Source of the DNA: Sulfuriferula thiophila | GTDB taxonomy: Bacteria > Pseudomonadota > Gammaproteobacteria > Burkholderiales > Sulfuriferulaceae | Assembly: GCF_003864975.1 (NCBI RefSeq) | Contig: NZ_BHGL01000007.1 | Location: 1 to 64,000 of the forward strand | DNA length: 64,000 nucleotides | Reading direction: 5' to 3' | Shown: in pieces, positions 25,142 through 34,931 of the stretch | Layout of the letters: each line of letters starts with the position of its first letter | How positions within the stretch are numbered: position 1 is the stretch's first letter | The notes under the pieces: model-generated | What the model was told of the DNA's origin: nothing | Database searches by the model: none | Seen by the model: the letters and a program-made list of their open reading frames with translations, nothing else | Translations under genes and position numbers: made by a program

Positions 25142-25912
25142 TCAAACCAAAACCGTCTGCCGTACCCGCTCAAACACGCACACAGCCAGTGCCGCTGCCG
25201 CATTCAGCGACTCGACATTGCCGGGCATGGGGATGCTGAATTCGTAGCTGGCGGCGGCACGCAGTTCGGCGCTGAGGCCTGCGCCTTCGTTGCCGACGGC
25301 AAACGCTACCGACTCGGTGAGGTCGGCGGCGAACAGGCTTTGCGGTGCGTTCAGCGCGGCGCTGCAGACTTTGCCGGGGAAGGCGTGGGCTATGGCAATC
25401 AGGTCAGCATGTTCGATAACCTGAGTGGCGAAGTGCGCGCCCATGCCGCCGCGCAGCACTTTGGGTGACCATGCATCAGCACAGCCGGTGGACAGGTACA
25501 CGGCCTCTACCCCTGCCGCGGCAGCACTGCGCAGCATGGCGCCGAGGTTGCCGGGGTCCTGGATGGCTTCGAGCAGGACGATAAATTGCGGTGCGGCGGG
25601 TGCTGCCGCTTGCGGGATGTCGATCAGCAGCATCAGGCCGGTTGGCGTTTTTACCGGCGACAGCGTGTTGAACAGGCCATGCGCCAGTCGCAACACCGGC
25701 ACCTGCGACAGTTGCGCCAGCAGCGGGTGATCCTGTGCGGATTCGTCGACGATGATCTGGCGCGGCACCTGGCCGGTGGCGAGATAGGCTAACAATAAAT
25801 GTTCGCCATCGAGCAGGGTCTGCCCTTGCTCGCGCCGGGTGCTGGCGGATTCGGCCAGCTTTTTCAGTGCTTTGAAGTAGGTGTTGTGCGGGGATACGAT
25901 TAGTTCAGACAT
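25142..25912 (-). CDS. TrmH/SpoU-family RNA 2'-O-methyltransferase
   Basis: About 256 residues from the ATG at 25912 (MSELIVSPHNTYFKALKKLAES); the frame is open to 25954. The N-terminal substrate-binding part carries QTLLDGEHLLLAYL. The C-terminal SPOUT domain has the trefoil-knot motifs LLEAIQDPGNLGAMLRSAAAAG (motif 1), FAVGNEGAGLS (motif 2) and IPMPGNVESLNAAAALAVCVFE (motif 3). SpoU enzymes methylate ribose 2'-OH in rRNA or tRNA. The exact target cannot be assigned. marC starts 5 bp upstream in the same direction. Confidence 0.9.
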   Translation of the reverse strand: MSELIVSPHNTYFKALKKLAESASTRREQGQTLLDGEHLLLAYLATGQVPRQIIVDESAQDHPLLAQLSQVPVLRLAHGLFNTLSPVKTPTGLMLLIDIPQAAAPAAPQFIVLLEAIQDPGNLGAMLRSAAAAGVEAVYLSTGCADAWSPKVLRGGMGAHFATQVIEHADLIAIAHAFPGKVCSAALNAPQSLFAADLTESVAFAVGNEGAGLSAELRAAASYEFSIPMPGNVESLNAAAALAVCVFERVRQTVLV

Positions 25913-25916
25913 AAGC

Positions 25917-26561
25917 TCAATGTGCCAGGCCCGGCAGCAGCACAACCAGACCATCCACCATAAATTGCACCGCCATCGCGGCGAGGATCAGCCCCATGAC
26001 GCGGGTGGCGATATTCAGCCCGGCGGTTCCCAGGCGGTTGCCGATGGGCTCGGCCAGCAGCAGCACGACCCAGATGATCAGGCCCATCAACGCTATCGAC
26101 AGGCTGAAAAACAGTTTATCCAGCAGGCTGGATGCCTGATGCGCGCCGACGATGACCAGACTGATGGCGCCGGGGCCAGCCAGCAACGGAATGGCCAGTG
26201 GCACCACGGATATATCGACCTTGGATTCGGCTTCCAGTTCTTCGGCATCGGTATGCCGTGCCTGACTGACTTTTGCATGGAACATGGCAATGGCGATCAT
26301 CAGCACCAGCATGCCGCCAGCTATGCGGAATGCGGGGATGCCAATACCGAAGAAACCGAGCAGACTATCACCCGCCCACACCGACAGGATCAGGATGATG
26401 ACCACGGCCACGGATGTCTTCGCGGCGGTGCGATGCATTTCCGCCGAGCGCCGGTCTGCCGCCATGCTCAGAAAAATCGGGATAGCACCCAAGGGGTTAA
26501 CAATTGCGAACAGGCCGACCAGGAACTTGATCTGCTCGGTGAGGTGTAGTTGTGAGATCAC
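25917..26561 (-). CDS. MarC-family integral membrane protein
   Basis: About 214 residues with six predicted membrane segments. Family landmarks include FAIVNPLGAIPIFLSMAAD near the N-terminus and IPLLAGPGAISLVIV in the middle. MarC proteins were once linked to multiple antibiotic resistance in E. coli, but the true function is not known. I chose the GTG at 26561, preceded by GAAGAAG; a TTG at 26588 would overlap the upstream HD-GYP gene by 17 bp and has no better ribosome site. It clusters with the RNA methyltransferase gene. Confidence 0.85.
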   Translation of the reverse strand: MISQLHLTEQIKFLVGLFAIVNPLGAIPIFLSMAADRRSAEMHRTAAKTSVAVVIILILSVWAGDSLLGFFGIGIPAFRIAGGMLVLMIAIAMFHAKVSQARHTDAEELEAESKVDISVVPLAIPLLAGPGAISLVIVGAHQASSLLDKLFFSLSIALMGLIIWVVLLLAEPIGNRLGTAGLNIATRVMGLILAAMAVQFMVDGLVVLLPGLAH

Positions 26562-26571
26562 GGTGTCTTCT

Positions 26572-27948
26572 TCATGGTAATTGCACAAAACCTTGTGCGG
26601 CCAGTTCCGGCAACGCCTGCTTCAGCGCTTCCAGACAATCGGGGTCAATCGCCGTACCGCACTCTTTTTCCATAATGGCGATTGCATCGGGTACCGCAAT
26701 CGGCCCGCGGTAGGGGCGGTCGGCGGTGATGGCATCAAAGATGTCGGCGGTGGTAATGATACGGGTTTCCAGCGATATCTGCGCTGCGACCAGGCCGTGC
26801 GGATAGCCTTTGCCATCCAGCCGCTCATGGTGGGCGGCCGCAACCTGCGCCAGCTCGGCAAACACGTTGAGCCGCGACAATATCTGTTCGGAATAGAACG
26901 CATGGGCCTTGACCTGCTCCCATTCGCTGTCGTCGAGCTTGCCGGGCTTGTCCAGCACGCCGTTGCTCACCCCGAGCTTGCCAATATCATGCAGCAAGGC
27001 AGCGCGGTACAGCCACTGCTGCCGGGCCGGGGCAATGCCCATGCGCTTGGCTACCGCCAGCGTATATGCCGCCACCCGGCTGCTGTGGCCGTACGTGTAC
27101 GGGCTTTTCGCGTCAACGACTTTGGCGAAGGCTTCGGCGATGGTGTCCAGCCGCTGCTCGTCAATTTCGATCACCTTGGAATGCGGTTCCAGCTGGCACA
27201 CCAGATCCTGCAAGTTGTCGCAGGTGAAGCCGTCCCAGAAACCAGTCGCTTGTTGCGCGGTATCAAATGCGGCGACCAGCGCCGGATCAAACCAGCTGCC
27301 GGCACGTTTTTTTACTTCGGCTACGGCAAACTCCTTGCCGCCGGAGGCATAGAACACTTCGATCACCTGCGACAGCAGCGCGATACGCGCATTGACAGGA
27401 ATGGCATCCCCCACCAGACCGAACGGCTTGCCCTTGCCGTTCCAGTGCTCGTCCAGATAGCGTACGCCCAAGGCCACTTCTTCATCAAAGCCGAGCTGGC
27501 GGGCGATATCTGCGCCGCGCTCGCAGCGGGTGGATACCAGCTCGCGGGCGAACTCTTCACCGCGCTCGGCCAGTGCCATCATTTTAGTGACGCGCTCATG
27601 CAGGGATTTACCGACGCCGACGTGCGACAGCACGAACTTGCCGAGCTGAAACAGGCTGTCGGTATCGACCAGTTTGAAATCGTTTTTTACCGTGCGGTCA
27701 TCGGCGTCGTACAGCTCGAACAGCCGCGCGGCATTACTGCTGCAACCGGCGTCCTTGAGCAATATCGTGTAGTACAGGTGCGACAGGGCATCGTTATCCA
27801 TGTCGTAGTGACGGCCGATGTGCATCCCTACCCAGCAACTGCGCAGGCAATGGCCGGGCGGCAGGCCTTCGGTTAAATCGAGTGCATAGCTGAGCGAGCC
27901 GATAATATCGGATAACAGTAATTTGTCGCTGATTACAGATTCAGTCAC
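26572..27948 (-). CDS. HD-GYP phosphodiesterase with a degenerate N-terminal HD half
   Basis: The 458-residue cytoplasmic protein has a C-terminal HD-GYP domain: HSSRVAAYT (288-296), HDIGK (320-324), HHERLDGKGYPHG (373-385) and RIITTADIFDAITADRPYR. The GYP triplet and metal ligands are intact, so it is likely a cyclic-di-GMP or related phosphodiesterase. The N-terminal half looks like a decayed copy: LLKDAGCSS sits where HDIG would be, and LDEHWNGKGKPFG where HHExxDGxGYP would be. No receiver, PAS or membrane domain is present. It lies upstream of marC. Confidence 0.9.
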   Translation of the reverse strand: MTESVISDKLLLSDIIGSLSYALDLTEGLPPGHCLRSCWVGMHIGRHYDMDNDALSHLYYTILLKDAGCSSNAARLFELYDADDRTVKNDFKLVDTDSLFQLGKFVLSHVGVGKSLHERVTKMMALAERGEEFARELVSTRCERGADIARQLGFDEEVALGVRYLDEHWNGKGKPFGLVGDAIPVNARIALLSQVIEVFYASGGKEFAVAEVKKRAGSWFDPALVAAFDTAQQATGFWDGFTCDNLQDLVCQLEPHSKVIEIDEQRLDTIAEAFAKVVDAKSPYTYGHSSRVAAYTLAVAKRMGIAPARQQWLYRAALLHDIGKLGVSNGVLDKPGKLDDSEWEQVKAHAFYSEQILSRLNVFAELAQVAAAHHERLDGKGYPHGLVAAQISLETRIITTADIFDAITADRPYRGPIAVPDAIAIMEKECGTAIDPDCLEALKQALPELAAQGFVQLP

Positions 27949-27992
27949 AGCTCGCCCCCCATTTATTAATCTGCCATAGTTGCGTTATTGAT

Positions 27993-29360
27993 TTAATCAC
28001 GCCGCCAGATAGTACCTTGTGCGCTGTCTTCCAGCACGATACCGGCATCCAGCAACTGCTTGCGGATGCGGTCGCCTTCGGCAAAATCCTTGGCCTTGCG
28101 CGCCGCGGCACGATCGGCGATAAGCTGCTCGATCTGTTCGGCGCTGTAGGCGCTGCTGGTCATCGCCTGCAAGTGGCTGGCCGGGTCGTTCTGCAACAAG
28201 CCGAGCACGCCGCCCAGCGCTTTGAGCAACCCGGCAGTTTGACCCGACTTGGTCTTGTTGGTTTCGGTGGCGAGATCAAACAGCACGGCAACCGCTTCCG
28301 AGGTATTAAAGTCGTCGTCCATTGCCACTTTGAACCGTGCCGCATGCGGTGCTTGCCAGTCGATTTCGACATCCGCTGCAGGCACCTCGCGTAACGCGGT
28401 GTAGAGCCGGTTGAGCGACTGTTTGGCATCATCCAGATGATGATCGGAATAGTTTAACGGGCTGCGATAATGGGCACGCACGATGAAAAAGCGCAGCGTT
28501 TCGGCATCGTAGCGGGTCAGCACTTCGCGAATGGTGAAGAAATTGCCCAGCGATTTGGACATTTTTTCGTTATCCACACGCACAAAGCCGTTATGTATCC
28601 AGTAATTCGCCAGGGTACAGCCATGCGCGCCCTCGGACTGGGCGATCTCGTTTTCGTGATGTGGAAATTGCAGATCCTGACCGCCGCCGTGGATGTCGAA
28701 GTGGTTGGACAGGTAATACTCGCCCATCGCCGAGCATTCGATATGCCAGCCCGGCCGTCCGGCACCCCACGGAGACTCCCATGATGGCTCACCCGGCTTG
28801 GCCGCTTTCCACAATACGAAATCCAGCGGGTCACGTTTACTCTGGTCGATTTCGACCCGTTCGCCGGCCTGCAGCTCATCCAGCGATTTGCCCGACAGCT
28901 TGCCGTAGCCGGGGAAAGCATGCACAGCGTAATACACGTCGCCATTGTCTGCTGCATAGGCCAGACCGCGCTCGATCAACACGCTGATCATGGCCTGCAT
29001 CTGTTTGACAAAATCGGTAGCACGCGGCTCATGGCTGGGCGGCAATACGCCCAACGCTGTGGCATCTTCATTCATGGCGGTAATAAAACGCTGGGTCAGT
29101 TCGCCGATAGACTCGTTGTTTTCTGCTGCGCGCTTGATGATTTTGTCGTCGATATCAGTAATATTACGTACATATTCAACATCATAGCCGGAAGCCCGCA
29201 ACCAGCGTGTAATCATGTCGAATACAACCATGACGCGGGCATGACCCAGGTGGCAATAATCGTAAACGGTCATCCCGCAAACATAGAGACGAACCTGTCC
29301 CGGGATAATTGCAACAAACGGCTGTTTTTCACGCCCTAATGAATTATAAATTGTGAGCAT
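27993..29360 (-). CDS. cysS: Cysteinyl-tRNA synthetase
   Basis: The 455-residue class I synthetase has Cys28 in YVCGMTVYD and the HIGH-type motif CHLGHARV (35-42). The zinc-site region is HIECSAMGE with [20 protein letters not shown]. The KMSKS loop is in [12 protein letters not shown]. The C-terminal helical domain and small tail ([13 protein letters not shown]) are present. It charges tRNA-Cys with cysteine. Length matches E. coli CysS. It is divergent from the TPR gene at 29453. Confidence 0.97.
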   Translation of the reverse strand: MLTIYNSLGREKQPFVAIIPGQVRLYVCGMTVYDYCHLGHARVMVVFDMITRWLRASGYDVEYVRNITDIDDKIIKRAAENNESIGELTQRFITAMNEDATALGVLPPSHEPRATDFVKQMQAMISVLIERGLAYAADNGDVYYAVHAFPGYGKLSGKSLDELQAGERVEIDQSKRDPLDFVLWKAAKPGEPSWESPWGAGRPGWHIECSAMGEYYLSNHFDIHGGGQDLQFPHHENEIAQSEGAHGCTLANYWIHNGFVRVDNEKMSKSLGNFFTIREVLTRYDAETLRFFIVRAHYRSPLNYSDHHLDDAKQSLNRLYTALREVPAADVEIDWQAPHAARFKVAMDDDFNTSEAVAVLFDLATETNKTKSGQTAGLLKALGGVLGLLQNDPASHLQAMTSSAYSAEQIEQLIADRAAARKAKDFAEGDRIRKQLLDAGIVLEDSAQGTIWRRD

Positions 29361-29452
29361 AATCGATCAAATATAAAAGGTAATAGTTTGAATCAGCGCG
29401 AGTTCTTGTTAGAATTGAACCCCCTGATTAGTGGTCGGTTGAGTATATCATA

Positions 29453-30451
29453 ATGAAACGAACTCCCCTTTTAGCCCTGTTATTCGCGGTCGTCACTGGT
29501 TATGCGGCTTTCGCCTATGCAGCTCCCAACACAGAATTTCAAGAAATCAATGGCTTATTCAAACAAGGCCAATACGCTCCCGCCCTCGACAGGGTCAATG
29601 CCTATATCAGCAAGAACCCGCAAGATGCTCAAGCCCGCTTTCTTAAAGGCCTGATTCTGACCGAACAGAATAAAAATGCCGAAGCCATCAAGGTCTTTAC
29701 CGGTCTGACCGAAGACTTCCCTGAGCTGCCAGAGCCGTACAACAACCTTGCCGTGCTGTATGCTGCACAAGGTCAGTATGAGAAAGCCAAGAACGCTCTG
29801 GAAATGGCGATCAACACGCACCCCAGCTATGCCACGGCACATGAAAATCTGGGTGACATTTATGCAAAAATGGCTTCCATTGCTTACGATAAAGCCCTGC
29901 AACTGGATAACCACAATGCTTCTGCACAGACTAAGCTTGCTCTGATCAAAGACTTGTTTGGTGGGCGCAAATCCACCATGATTGCCAAAGCCAATGATAC
30001 CAAAGTCAAACCGGCTGCAGCCGTGGTCGCCGCCACACCAGTGGTAACCGCGGGTGTTGCCAAACCTGTTGAAGTCAAACCAGTTGAGACCAAACCAGCA
30101 CCTGCCGCAACCGATAACAGCGGTGCAACCGAAGCCGTACAAGCCTGGGCCAAAGCATGGGCCAGCCAGAATGCTGATGCCTATCTGGCAGCGTATTCGC
30201 CCAAATTCAAAACGCCGGGTGGCGAGTCACGCAGCAACTGGGAAACCACACGCCGTGAACGTATCAATCACCCTAAGAAAATTGAAGTGACATTATCGGA
30301 TATCAACGTCACTACCACGGGTAGTAACCAGGCTACAGTGAGCTTCAAACAGGCTTATCGGTCAGATCGTTTCAGCGCGACTTCACACAAGGCATTGGAA
30401 CTCACCAAAACCAATGGCAAATGGCTGATTACCGAGGAACGCTCACGTTAA
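29453..30451 (+). CDS. Secreted TPR protein with NTF2-like C-terminal domain
   Basis: The 332-residue protein has a signal peptide (about residues 1-24), TPR units (about 30-165; ARFLKGLILTEQNKNAEAI, PYNNLAVLYAAQGQYEKAK, YATAHENLGDIYAKMASIAY) and an Ala/Pro/Val-rich linker (about 185-225). The NTF2-like domain (about 228-332) contains VQAWAKAWASQNADAYLAAY and LTKTNGKWLITEERSR. The same C-terminal fold occurs in the L,D-transpeptidase encoded 19 bp downstream, so the pair probably acts together at the cell wall. TPR-plus-NTF2 proteins of this type are known near peptidoglycan transpeptidases. Confidence 0.85.
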   Translation: MKRTPLLALLFAVVTGYAAFAYAAPNTEFQEINGLFKQGQYAPALDRVNAYISKNPQDAQARFLKGLILTEQNKNAEAIKVFTGLTEDFPELPEPYNNLAVLYAAQGQYEKAKNALEMAINTHPSYATAHENLGDIYAKMASIAYDKALQLDNHNASAQTKLALIKDLFGGRKSTMIAKANDTKVKPAAAVVAATPVVTAGVAKPVEVKPVETKPAPAATDNSGATEAVQAWAKAWASQNADAYLAAYSPKFKTPGGESRSNWETTRRERINHPKKIEVTLSDINVTTTGSNQATVSFKQAYRSDRFSATSHKALELTKTNGKWLITEERSR

Positions 30452-30470
30452 TTCGTAGTCAGATCTATAT

Positions 30471-31697
30471 ATGTTAGCTAAATACGCCGCCACGCTTTTG
30501 TTTTGTTCCGCCTTGACGTCAGCGACGCAGGCGGATGAACAAATAGCCATGGCGGGGCCTCTATTCGATACCACCACTACGGCTCGTGTTATATCGCCCA
30601 AGAATTACACCGAGTCGTTGCTGGCACAGGCCTTACTATCCATCCAGCAAAACCGGTTGGACGTTGCCATTAAACAAATTGAAAATCTGATTCATCTGCA
30701 TCCGGATTATCGTCTGGCTCAACTCATTCACGGCGATTTACTGCTGGCTCGCGCACAACCCCTGACCAATATTGGCAATGTCAGTGCTCCGGCTGCGAAA
30801 TTGAATGATTTGCGCGATGAAGCGCGAGTGCGCCTGAACAGTTACCTCGATCGTCCTGTGGTCGGACTGATTCCACAACAGTTGCTACAGATTGACCCGG
30901 GCATCACGACTGCAGTTGTCGTCGACACTTCAAAATCGCGCTTATATGTTTTCAAGAACCAGAATGGTACGCTGACCAATATCGCCGATTATTACGTCAC
31001 TATCGGTCGCAATGGTGCCGAAAAATCCCGTGAAGGCGATGGTCGCACTCCACTGGGCGTGTATTACATCACCAAAAAGCTGGAAGGCAGCAAGTTGCCG
31101 GATCTGTATGGCAGCTTTGCATTTCCGCTCAACTTCCCCAATGACTGGGACGAGAAACAGGGCAGCTTTGGTCACGGCATCTGGCTGCATGGCACCGTCA
31201 GCAGCACTTACAGTCGCCCGCCTAAAGCCAGCGAAGGCTGCGTAGTATTAACCAACAACGATCTGGTTGAGCTCGGAAAATACCTGACACCCGGCAGCAC
31301 GCCGGTGGTGATTGCCGAACGTATCAAATGGGTGCCGCCACAAAGCGCTGAGGCCGATAAAGATGCGCTGATGAAACAGGTTGACGCATGGCGCCGCGAT
31401 TGGGAAAGCCGCAATACCGATCAGTACCTGCGTCATTACGCCAGCAACTTTACTGCCAACGGCACCAAATTCAACGACTGGGCTGCTGCCAAGCGGCGCG
31501 TCAATCAAGGCAAAACCTGGATCAATGTCGATCTCTCCAGGATCAGCATATTCGAATACCCGGGCCAGAAGCAGATGTACATGGTCAGCTTCGATCAGAA
31601 CTACCGTAGCAACAACCTGAACAACGTCATGCATAAGCGGCAGTATTGGGTGCAGCATAACGGCAGCTGGAAAATAGTTGCCGAAAACGGCGCATAA
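30471..31697 (+). CDS. L,D-transpeptidase (YkuD) with NTF2-like C-terminal domain
   Basis: The 408-residue protein has an N-terminal signal sequence (about residues 1-21), a helical TPR-like region (50-95) and the YkuD catalytic domain (about 145-275). The latter shows [17 protein letters not shown]-like sequence, WLHGT with His240, and SEGCVVL with the nucleophile Cys257. A C-terminal NTF2-like domain (about 300-408; [20 protein letters not shown]) resembles that of the upstream neighbour. YkuD enzymes form 3-3 crosslinks in peptidoglycan or attach proteins to it in the periplasm. No clear ribosome site precedes the ATG, so translation may be coupled to the gene before. Confidence 0.92.
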   Translation: MLAKYAATLLFCSALTSATQADEQIAMAGPLFDTTTTARVISPKNYTESLLAQALLSIQQNRLDVAIKQIENLIHLHPDYRLAQLIHGDLLLARAQPLTNIGNVSAPAAKLNDLRDEARVRLNSYLDRPVVGLIPQQLLQIDPGITTAVVVDTSKSRLYVFKNQNGTLTNIADYYVTIGRNGAEKSREGDGRTPLGVYYITKKLEGSKLPDLYGSFAFPLNFPNDWDEKQGSFGHGIWLHGTVSSTYSRPPKASEGCVVLTNNDLVELGKYLTPGSTPVVIAERIKWVPPQSAEADKDALMKQVDAWRRDWESRNTDQYLRHYASNFTANGTKFNDWAAAKRRVNQGKTWINVDLSRISIFEYPGQKQMYMVSFDQNYRSNNLNNVMHKRQYWVQHNGSWKIVAENGA

Positions 31698-31731
31698 CTC
31701 TTCATTTATCAACCACTTGGAATTAAATATC

Positions 31732-32223
31732 ATGGTCAAATTACACACCAACTTCGGCGTTATCACTCTGGAACTCGACGCCGAAAAAGCACCAAAAACA
31801 GTCGCCAACTTCCTGGAATACGTTAACAGCGGTTTCTATGCAAACACCGTGTTCCATCGCGTCATCGACGGTTTCATGATTCAGGGCGGCGGTTTTGAGC
31901 CAGGCATGAAACAGAAGCCTACCAACGCGCAAATCGAAAACGAAGCGGCTAATGGCCTGACCAACGATAACTACACTATCGCCATGGCACGCACACCGGA
32001 TCCACATTCAGCGTCTTCACAGTTTTTCATTAACGTCAAAAACAACAGCTTCCTGAATTTCAGCGCGCCTACTTCGCAAGGTTTCGGCTACTGCGTATTC
32101 GGTAAAGTGGTTGAAGGCATGGACGTTGTGGACAAGATCAAGAAAGTTAAAACCGGCAACAAGGCAGGTCATTCCGATGTACCAGCCGAAGATGTCATCA
32201 TCGAGCGTGCCGAGGTAGTGTGA
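31732..32223 (+). CDS. ppiB: Cytoplasmic cyclophilin-type peptidyl-prolyl isomerase
   Basis: The 163-residue protein starts at the ATG at 31732; the frame is open upstream but overlaps the previous gene. Cyclophilin landmarks are [20 protein letters not shown] (active-site Arg and Phe region), [20 protein letters not shown] and [16 protein letters not shown]. There is no signal peptide, so it is the cytoplasmic PpiB type. It speeds cis-trans proline isomerisation in protein folding. The lpxH start codon follows directly after its stop. Confidence 0.96.
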   Translation: MVKLHTNFGVITLELDAEKAPKTVANFLEYVNSGFYANTVFHRVIDGFMIQGGGFEPGMKQKPTNAQIENEAANGLTNDNYTIAMARTPDPHSASSQFFINVKNNSFLNFSAPTSQGFGYCVFGKVVEGMDVVDKIKKVKTGNKAGHSDVPAEDVIIERAEVV

Positions 32224-32967
32224 GTGCCAGTTACTGACACAGCGCACAGTCTGTTTATCTCCGATTTACACCTGTGCGACAGCCGACCTGCAATCAGTCG
32301 GCTGTTTTTTGATTTTCTGCAGAACACCGCTATTCATGCTGACGCGCTGTACATTTTAGGCGATCTGTTTGAATACTGGCTGGGCGATGACACGCTGGAT
32401 GTCCCGCTTAACCAGCAGGTCAGTCTGGCATTGCGCCAACTGGCCGATAGCGGTGTCGCTGTTTATTTCATGCATGGCAACCGCGATTTCCTGATTGCAA
32501 CGCAATTTGCCGATGCCTGCCATGCGCAACTGCTCACTGATCCGAGCCTGATTGATCTGTACGGCACACCGACCTTACTGATGCACGGCGATACGCTATG
32601 CACGGATGATGTCAGCTATCTGGCATTCCGCGCTCAAGTGCGCGACCCTCAATGGCAAAACCAGTTTCTGGCACAACCGCTTGCAGCACGTATTAGTATT
32701 GCACAACAGGCGCGCGCGCAAAGCGAATCATCCAAGCAGGAAAAAGCAACCGAGATCATGGACGTTAATACCGTTGCTGTGCACGAAGCATTACGCCAGC
32801 ACGATTACCCACGCCTTATCCATGGCCATACGCATCGTCCTGCACAACACCCTATCGATATTGATGACCACCATTGCCAGCGCTGGGTCCTGCCGGACTG
32901 GTATGACAAGGGCGGCTATCTGCGCTGCGATACGCTCGGTTGTCAGTTCGTCAGCTTAACGGTCTGA
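32224..32967 (+). CDS. lpxH: UDP-2,3-diacylglucosamine pyrophosphatase
   Basis: The 247-residue calcineurin-type phosphoesterase starts with GTG immediately after the ppiB stop. Metal-site motifs are FISDLHLCDSRP (DxH), LGDLFEYWLGDD (GDxxE), MHGNRDFL (GNRD) and HGHTHRPAQH. LpxH hydrolyses UDP-diacylglucosamine to lipid X in lipid A biosynthesis at the inner membrane. Its end overlaps the convergent gene at 32943 by 25 bp. Length is normal. Confidence 0.96.
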   Translation: MPVTDTAHSLFISDLHLCDSRPAISRLFFDFLQNTAIHADALYILGDLFEYWLGDDTLDVPLNQQVSLALRQLADSGVAVYFMHGNRDFLIATQFADACHAQLLTDPSLIDLYGTPTLLMHGDTLCTDDVSYLAFRAQVRDPQWQNQFLAQPLAARISIAQQARAQSESSKQEKATEIMDVNTVAVHEALRQHDYPRLIHGHTHRPAQHPIDIDDHHCQRWVLPDWYDKGGYLRCDTLGCQFVSLTV

Positions 32968-33620
32968 TAAGCCTTGGGCACTGTGAATAATTCTGCCTGT
33001 AACGGTGCCTCCCGGCTGGATTCATAACGTCGGGTACGCCCGTCACTGGCGATATCTTCGATCGGCAATCCAAACTGAAACAGACGCGGGATTTCCAGCA
33101 CATAGCGCGCCAGATCACATTCATCACGCAGTTCAACTGGGGTGCGCAGCCAGGTGAGTGTCTGGCTCGGCGCCAGAGCCTGCCAATATTGCTGCAACGC
33201 TGTTACCGTATCCGGCAATAAACTATTCGTCGCCGTCACTTGCCCGCACACCTTGCCGTTAACCGACCAGGTAAATTGCTGGGTGCTCGCCGCAAGTTGC
33301 TTGACCGTTTGCGTCACTTGCCACGGTTGCGGTTTGGACAGTGGCGCCGCTTTGGCCTGATAACGATAAGCGCGCTGTTCGCTGCGGATGACATTCAGCA
33401 ATACGCCATTGGAACGATTAAGCAGCACAAAATCGCCGTTATCATCACCGGTATCCATGCGCAGATACGCAGGTGTCACCAGTATGCGCGTAGGGTAGGC
33501 AGCACTACCGGGATCAGCATCCTGATAGTTCAGCACCGACATGGTTGGGGTGGCAGCGTATGTCGGCATTGCCCATAGCGCAGCACACAGCCCCAGACTA
33601 CTCCAGGCTTTATAACGCAT
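32943..33620 (-). CDS. Predicted periplasmic protein of unknown function
   Basis: About 225 residues from the ATG at 33620, which begins a signal peptide (MRYKAWSSLGLCAALWAMPTYA). The mature part is beta-rich, with RILVTPAYLRMDTGDDNGDF and SNGVLLNVIRSEQRAYRYQA. This suggests a lipoprotein-carrier-like or RseB-like fold, but I cannot name a family. Two cysteines (in KVCGQV and RDECDL) might form a disulphide. The start overlaps the 3' end of metZ by 11 bp, so it is probably translated with it. Confidence 0.75.
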   Translation of the reverse strand: MRYKAWSSLGLCAALWAMPTYAATPTMSVLNYQDADPGSAAYPTRILVTPAYLRMDTGDDNGDFVLLNRSNGVLLNVIRSEQRAYRYQAKAAPLSKPQPWQVTQTVKQLAASTQQFTWSVNGKVCGQVTATNSLLPDTVTALQQYWQALAPSQTLTWLRTPVELRDECDLARYVLEIPRLFQFGLPIEDIASDGRTRRYESSREAPLQAELFTVPKAYQTVKLTN

Positions 33621-34788
33621 CCAGACCCCGCGCCAGATCGTTCTGGATATCACGCAAGGACTCCAGCCCTACCGCTACCCGCAACAAACCATCCCGAATA
33701 CCGGCACTGGCCCGCTGTTCCGGGGTCAGGCGGCTATGCGTAGTCGTGGTCGGATGCGTAATCGTGGTTTTGGCATCACCCAGATTGGCGGTAATGGATA
33801 TCATCCGCGTGCTGTCCACCACCTGCCATGCCGCATCCTTGCCGCCCTTGACTTCAAAGGCAACAATGCCGCCGCCGGTGCGCTGCTGACGCATCGCCAG
33901 CTCATGCTGTGAATGCGATGGCAAACCTGGGTAGTACACGCGCTCGACCTGTGGATGCGCTTCCAGCCATTGCGCCAACGCCAAGGCAGATGCCGAGTGT
34001 GCATCCATACGTAATTTCAGCGTTTCCAGTCCTTTGAGGAATATCCACGCGTTAAACGCACTCAGCGTAGGGCCTGCGGTTCGCAGAAAGCCATACACCC
34101 CTTCCAGCAGTTTATGATTACCCAGCACCGCACCACCCAGTACGCGCCCTTGCCCATCCAGATATTTGGTGGCGGAGTGAATCACGATGTCTGCACCTAA
34201 CGATAATGGCCGTTGCAGCGCCGGTGAGCAGAAGCAGTTATCTACCGCCAATGTCACCCCATGCTGTTTGGCCAATGCCGCCAACGCGCCAATATCGCTG
34301 ACTTCGGTCAACGGATTGGACGGTGATTCGACGAAAAACAGCTTGGTATTAGGCCGCAGTGCCGCCTGCCATTCGCTGATATCAGTCGGCGAGACGAAGG
34401 TCGTCTCCACGCCGAAGCGCCCGATAATGTTATTGAACAGCTGTACGGTAGAACCAAAAATGGAGCGCGAGGCAATAATGTGATCGCCCGCCGACAGCAG
34501 ACCCATTACCGTCGCCAATATCGCTGACATGCCGGAGGCTGTCGCCACACAGCGCTCGGCGCCTTCCAGCGCTGCCAGCCGCTGCTCGAACATGGTAACG
34601 GTCGGATTGGTAAAGCGCGCGTAGATATTGCCGGGCTGTTCACCACGAAAGCGGGCTTCGGCTTCAGCTGCGTTCTTGAATATGAAGCTGGAGGTCAAAA
34701 ACAGCGCTTCACTATGTTCACCAAACTGGCTGCGGCTGATCCCGGCACGGACTGCCAGGGTTTCTATGTCGTAATCTTCATTATCCAT
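33610..34788 (-). CDS. metZ: O-succinylhomoserine sulfhydrylase
   Basis: The 392-residue PLP enzyme of the Cys/Met metabolism family has the lysine-bearing motif HSATKYLDGQGRVLGGAV (about 203-220). Other landmarks are YARFTNPTVTMFEQRLAALE and ATASGMSAILATVMGLLSAGDHI. MetZ makes homocysteine directly from O-succinylhomoserine and sulfide in methionine biosynthesis. Betaproteobacteria often have metZ after purF, as here. AGGAG lies 8 nt upstream of the ATG. The purF terminator sits just before the gene, so it may have its own promoter. Confidence 0.93.
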   Translation of the reverse strand: MDNEDYDIETLAVRAGISRSQFGEHSEALFLTSSFIFKNAAEAEARFRGEQPGNIYARFTNPTVTMFEQRLAALEGAERCVATASGMSAILATVMGLLSAGDHIIASRSIFGSTVQLFNNIIGRFGVETTFVSPTDISEWQAALRPNTKLFFVESPSNPLTEVSDIGALAALAKQHGVTLAVDNCFCSPALQRPLSLGADIVIHSATKYLDGQGRVLGGAVLGNHKLLEGVYGFLRTAGPTLSAFNAWIFLKGLETLKLRMDAHSASALALAQWLEAHPQVERVYYPGLPSHSQHELAMRQQRTGGGIVAFEVKGGKDAAWQVVDSTRMISITANLGDAKTTITHPTTTTHSRLTPEQRASAGIRDGLLRVAVGLESLRDIQNDLARGLDAL

Positions 34789-34802
34789 GTGCGACTCCTA
34801 AT

Positions 34803-34837
34803 AAAAAACCCGTTTTGCTGGATAGCTAAAACGGGTT
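34803..34837 (-). terminator. Intrinsic terminator between purF and metZ
   Basis: On the minus strand AACCCGTTTTAGC and GCAAAACGGGTT form a 12-13 bp stem with a TATCCA loop, followed by TTTTTT. It lies about 95 bp past the purF stop and should end most purF-operon transcripts before metZ. Confidence 0.85.
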
Positions 34838-34931
34838 AGGGTTTTTAGCTGAATTTATAATGCGCCCGCAAGTTGGAAATCGGCGCGTTTGATAATACTA
34901 AACTCGTTGCTGGTTATTCGTCAACCAAGCA

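Noticed and set aside
26581-27876. A 431-codon open frame on the plus strand
   Set aside because: It is antisense to the HD-GYP gene, whose conserved motifs fill the other strand; the frame has no family features.
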